A stretch of 6,027 nucleotides of DNA from NCBI GenBank assembly GCA_002731985.1, contig PCCT01000018.1, positions 6,866 through 12,892 of the forward strand, written 5' to 3'. Under the pieces are notes generated by a model. That model saw only the letters and a list, made by a program, of their open reading frames with translations. It did no database searches and had not been told where the DNA came from. The translations under genes were made by a program, and so were the position numbers. Within the stretch, counting starts at the first letter, position 1; each line of letters starts with the position of its first letter. Source of the stretch: Nitrospinota bacterium (lineage in GTDB: Bacteria > Nitrospinota > Nitrospinia > Nitrospinales > VA-1). Positions 4,622-6,027 of this stretch are shown in pieces.

Positions 4622-6027
4622 TTATAAAAAAAGTGTCTGGATGAGCAGGAGGGCGAGTGTGGTGATGAGGATCGCGCCGATGAGGTTCAGTGCAAACCCG
4701 GCGCGGGTCATGGCGGGTATGGTGACCCACCCACTACCGAACACAATGGCATTCGGCGGCGTTGCCACGGGCAACATAAACGCGAACGATGCGGAAAGAG
4801 TCGCGGGTAACATGAGCAGCAAGGGATGAAATCCTGCCGCCACTGCCGCCGCTCCCATCACTGGCAAAATCATGGTCGATGTCGCGGTATTGGATGTCAG
4901 CTCGGTTAAAAATGTGATTCCGAGACACACGATCAATACCACGGCCCATAATGGGAACGCTGATAATCCCGTCAGTTGATCGCCGATCCAACTGGACAAT
5001 CCGGTTTTGGTGAACCCGGAAGCCAGAGCGAATCCGCCGCCAAATAACAAGAGAATTCCCCAGGGCATACGGGTCTCTACGGTATGCCAGTCGAGCAGAA
5101 AAAACTCACGTTCATTATTCACCACCTCTCCTTTGCCAAATTTAACGGGAAGGAGCATCAGCAGGATACCCATGATCATCGCAACGGTGGAGTCGTGGAG
5201 CATTTCCGGATTCGAAAAGAGACCCGACCATCCGGGAATGGTGACGGAACCCAACTGGAGGGGTTTGCGAAAAATCCACATGAACGCGGTAGCGGCAAAA
5301 ACGCAGGCGACCATTTTTTCCGGTCGGGAAATTTCTCCCAGAGCGGCCAGTTCCTTTTGGATAATGTCTCCGTTATCTTTGGCGAATTCGATCCGGTCCA
5401 ATTTGATCGGCGAGACAAATCGACAAAGATAAGTCCATACGATGGGAATAAAAATCATGACAACGGGAACCGCCATCGTCATCCATTCGAAAAAACTGAT
5501 TTCCGGGTTCTCGGGATAAAGGTTTTTATAGAATCCCGCAAAAACAATATTCGGCGCGGTGCCTATGAGTGTCCCTATTCCACCGATACTCGCGGCGTAG
5601 GCCAGGCCCAGCATGAGGACGAGTCCCAGACTGGCGGCAATTTGCCGTTCGGTAGATTCATTGTGTTCACCGTCCAGCGTTGACTGCGTGGCAATCTGCC
5701 TCACCACCGCCATCCCTACGGGAAGAAGCATCATGGTGGTCGCGGTATTGGAAATCCACATGGATAGAAACGCCGCCGCTGTCATGAACCCAAGGACGAT
5801 ACGGTCGAGTCCGGTTCCTATCATGTTGATGATCCACAAAGCCAGACGCTTATGGAAATTCCATTTCTCCATTGCCAGAGCGATCATGAATCCACCCAGA
5901 AACAGGAAGACAAAATGGTTGGCGTAGTTGGGCGCGACCTGTTTGCTCGACATGATTCCAAGCAATGGAAAAAGAATCAGAGGAAGGAGCGCGGTCACGG
6001 CGATGGCCGTTCCTTCGCCAATCCACC
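4622..6027 (-). CDS. Divalent anion:Na+ symporter (DASS/SLC13 family), N-terminus beyond window
   Basis: An inner-membrane carrier of the family that imports di- and tricarboxylates or sulfate with sodium. The frame stays open to the right edge: codons before the GTG at 5998 read WIGEGTAIA and align with the conserved family stretch preceding VTALLPL, so that GTG is internal and perhaps 40-60 residues are missing. About 467 residues are visible. Both hallmark Ser-Asn-Thr motifs that form the sodium and substrate sites are present: WISNTAT (SNT codons 5752-5744) and ELTSNTAT (4894-4886). Many hydrophobic segments follow each other, with NHFVFLFLGGFMIALAME, GTLIGTAPN, WGILLLFGGGFALA, LPVATPPNA and a hydrophobic C-terminal helix ending at TAA 4622. 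It converges on the hydratase gene. The substrate cannot be read from sequence. A dicarboxylate would suit the neighbouring pathway, but the gene is outside the operon and has its own unseen promoter. Confidence 0.9.
   Translation of the reverse strand, partial: WIGEGTAIAVTALLPLILFPLLGIMSSKQVAPNYANHFVFLFLGGFMIALAMEKWNFHKRLALWIINMIGTGLDRIVLGFMTAAAFLSMWISNTATTMMLLPVGMAVVRQIATQSTLDGEHNESTERQIAASLGLVLMLGLAYAASIGGIGTLIGTAPNIVFAGFYKNLYPENPEISFFEWMTMAVPVVMIFIPIVWTYLCRFVSPIKLDRIEFAKDNGDIIQKELAALGEISRPEKMVACVFAATAFMWIFRKPLQLGSVTIPGWSGLFSNPEMLHDSTVAMIMGILLMLLPVKFGKGEVVNNEREFFLLDWHTVETRMPWGILLLFGGGFALASGFTKTGLSSWIGDQLTGLSAFPLWAVVLIVCLGITFLTELTSNTATSTMILPVMGAAAVAAGFHPLLLMLPATLSASFAFMLPVATPPNAIVFGSGWVTIPAMTRAGFALNLIGAILITTLALLLIQTLFL

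Noticed and set aside
4561..4625. Intrinsic terminator between the hydratase and transporter genes
   Set aside because: Stems are present but neither strand has a run of T after them. It is kept as a repeat-like element only.
4239..4730. Minus-strand open frame bridging the hydratase, the gap and the transporter end
   Set aside because: It covers parts of two well-supported genes and the hairpin element, with low-complexity Pro/His/Arg-rich translation and no motif.
5084..5683. 199-residue plus-strand open frame inside the transporter
   Set aside because: The composition is that of a shadow frame (rich in His, Arg, Gly, Asn) and it is antisense to a clear membrane protein gene.
5996..5998. 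GTG at 5998 as the start of the transporter
   Set aside because: The codons upstream to the window edge remain open and continue the family's conserved N-terminal stretch, so the gene is cut by the window rather than starting there.

Overview
The window is a compact stretch of bacterial chromosome, with roughly balanced base composition and almost no non-coding DNA. Its core is a cluster for breakdown of glutaryl-CoA to acetyl-CoA. Two truncated neighbours flank it: the 3' end of a split-type glycine decarboxylase gene (gcvPB) on the left, and a divalent-anion:Na+ symporter (DASS/SLC13) gene running off the right edge. The two-subunit glycine decarboxylase, the CoA-dependent pathway and strong GGAGG-type ribosome binding sites suggest a free-living Gram-negative bacterium, possibly of a deltaproteobacterial or Nitrospinota-like lineage. 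That placement is only an inference, because no rRNA or other marker gene is present.

Layout. Bases 1-245 (+) encode the C-terminus of GcvPB. Bases 3553 down to 223 (-) form a tight three-gene operon, thiolase > glutaryl-CoA dehydrogenase > 3-hydroxybutyryl-CoA dehydrogenase, with gaps of 21 and 13 nt. The last gene ends inside the 3' end of gcvPB, a convergent overlap of 23 bp. Bases 3554-3696 are a divergent intergenic region carrying a perfect 13-bp inverted repeat with a 30-bp spacer, plus a second small palindrome. Bases 3697-4482 (+) encode an enoyl-CoA hydratase. Bases 4483-4621 are a convergent intergenic region whose right half is a GC-rich, hairpin-forming, repeat-like element. Bases 4622-6027 (-) encode the DASS transporter without its N-terminus.

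How the genes fit together. Glutaryl-CoA dehydrogenase converts glutaryl-CoA to crotonyl-CoA and CO2. The hydratase on the other strand makes 3-hydroxybutyryl-CoA, the dehydrogenase oxidises it to acetoacetyl-CoA, and the thiolase cleaves that to two acetyl-CoA. All four steps lie within 4.3 kb and all four genes are read from one divergent control region, so joint regulation is likely. Glutaryl-CoA could come from lysine or tryptophan breakdown, from aromatics via benzoyl-CoA, or from dicarboxylates. No glutarate-activating enzyme, electron-transfer flavoprotein or regulator is visible here.

The most unusual feature is in the thiolase. The loop that follows its GGMES motif is lengthened and replaced by a segment with six cysteines and several histidines, containing an 18-bp (six-residue) tandem duplication. 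The divergent inverted repeat and the 20-residue read-through-like tail of the 3-hydroxybutyryl-CoA dehydrogenase are the next most notable. I see no mobile element, CRISPR array or RNA gene.
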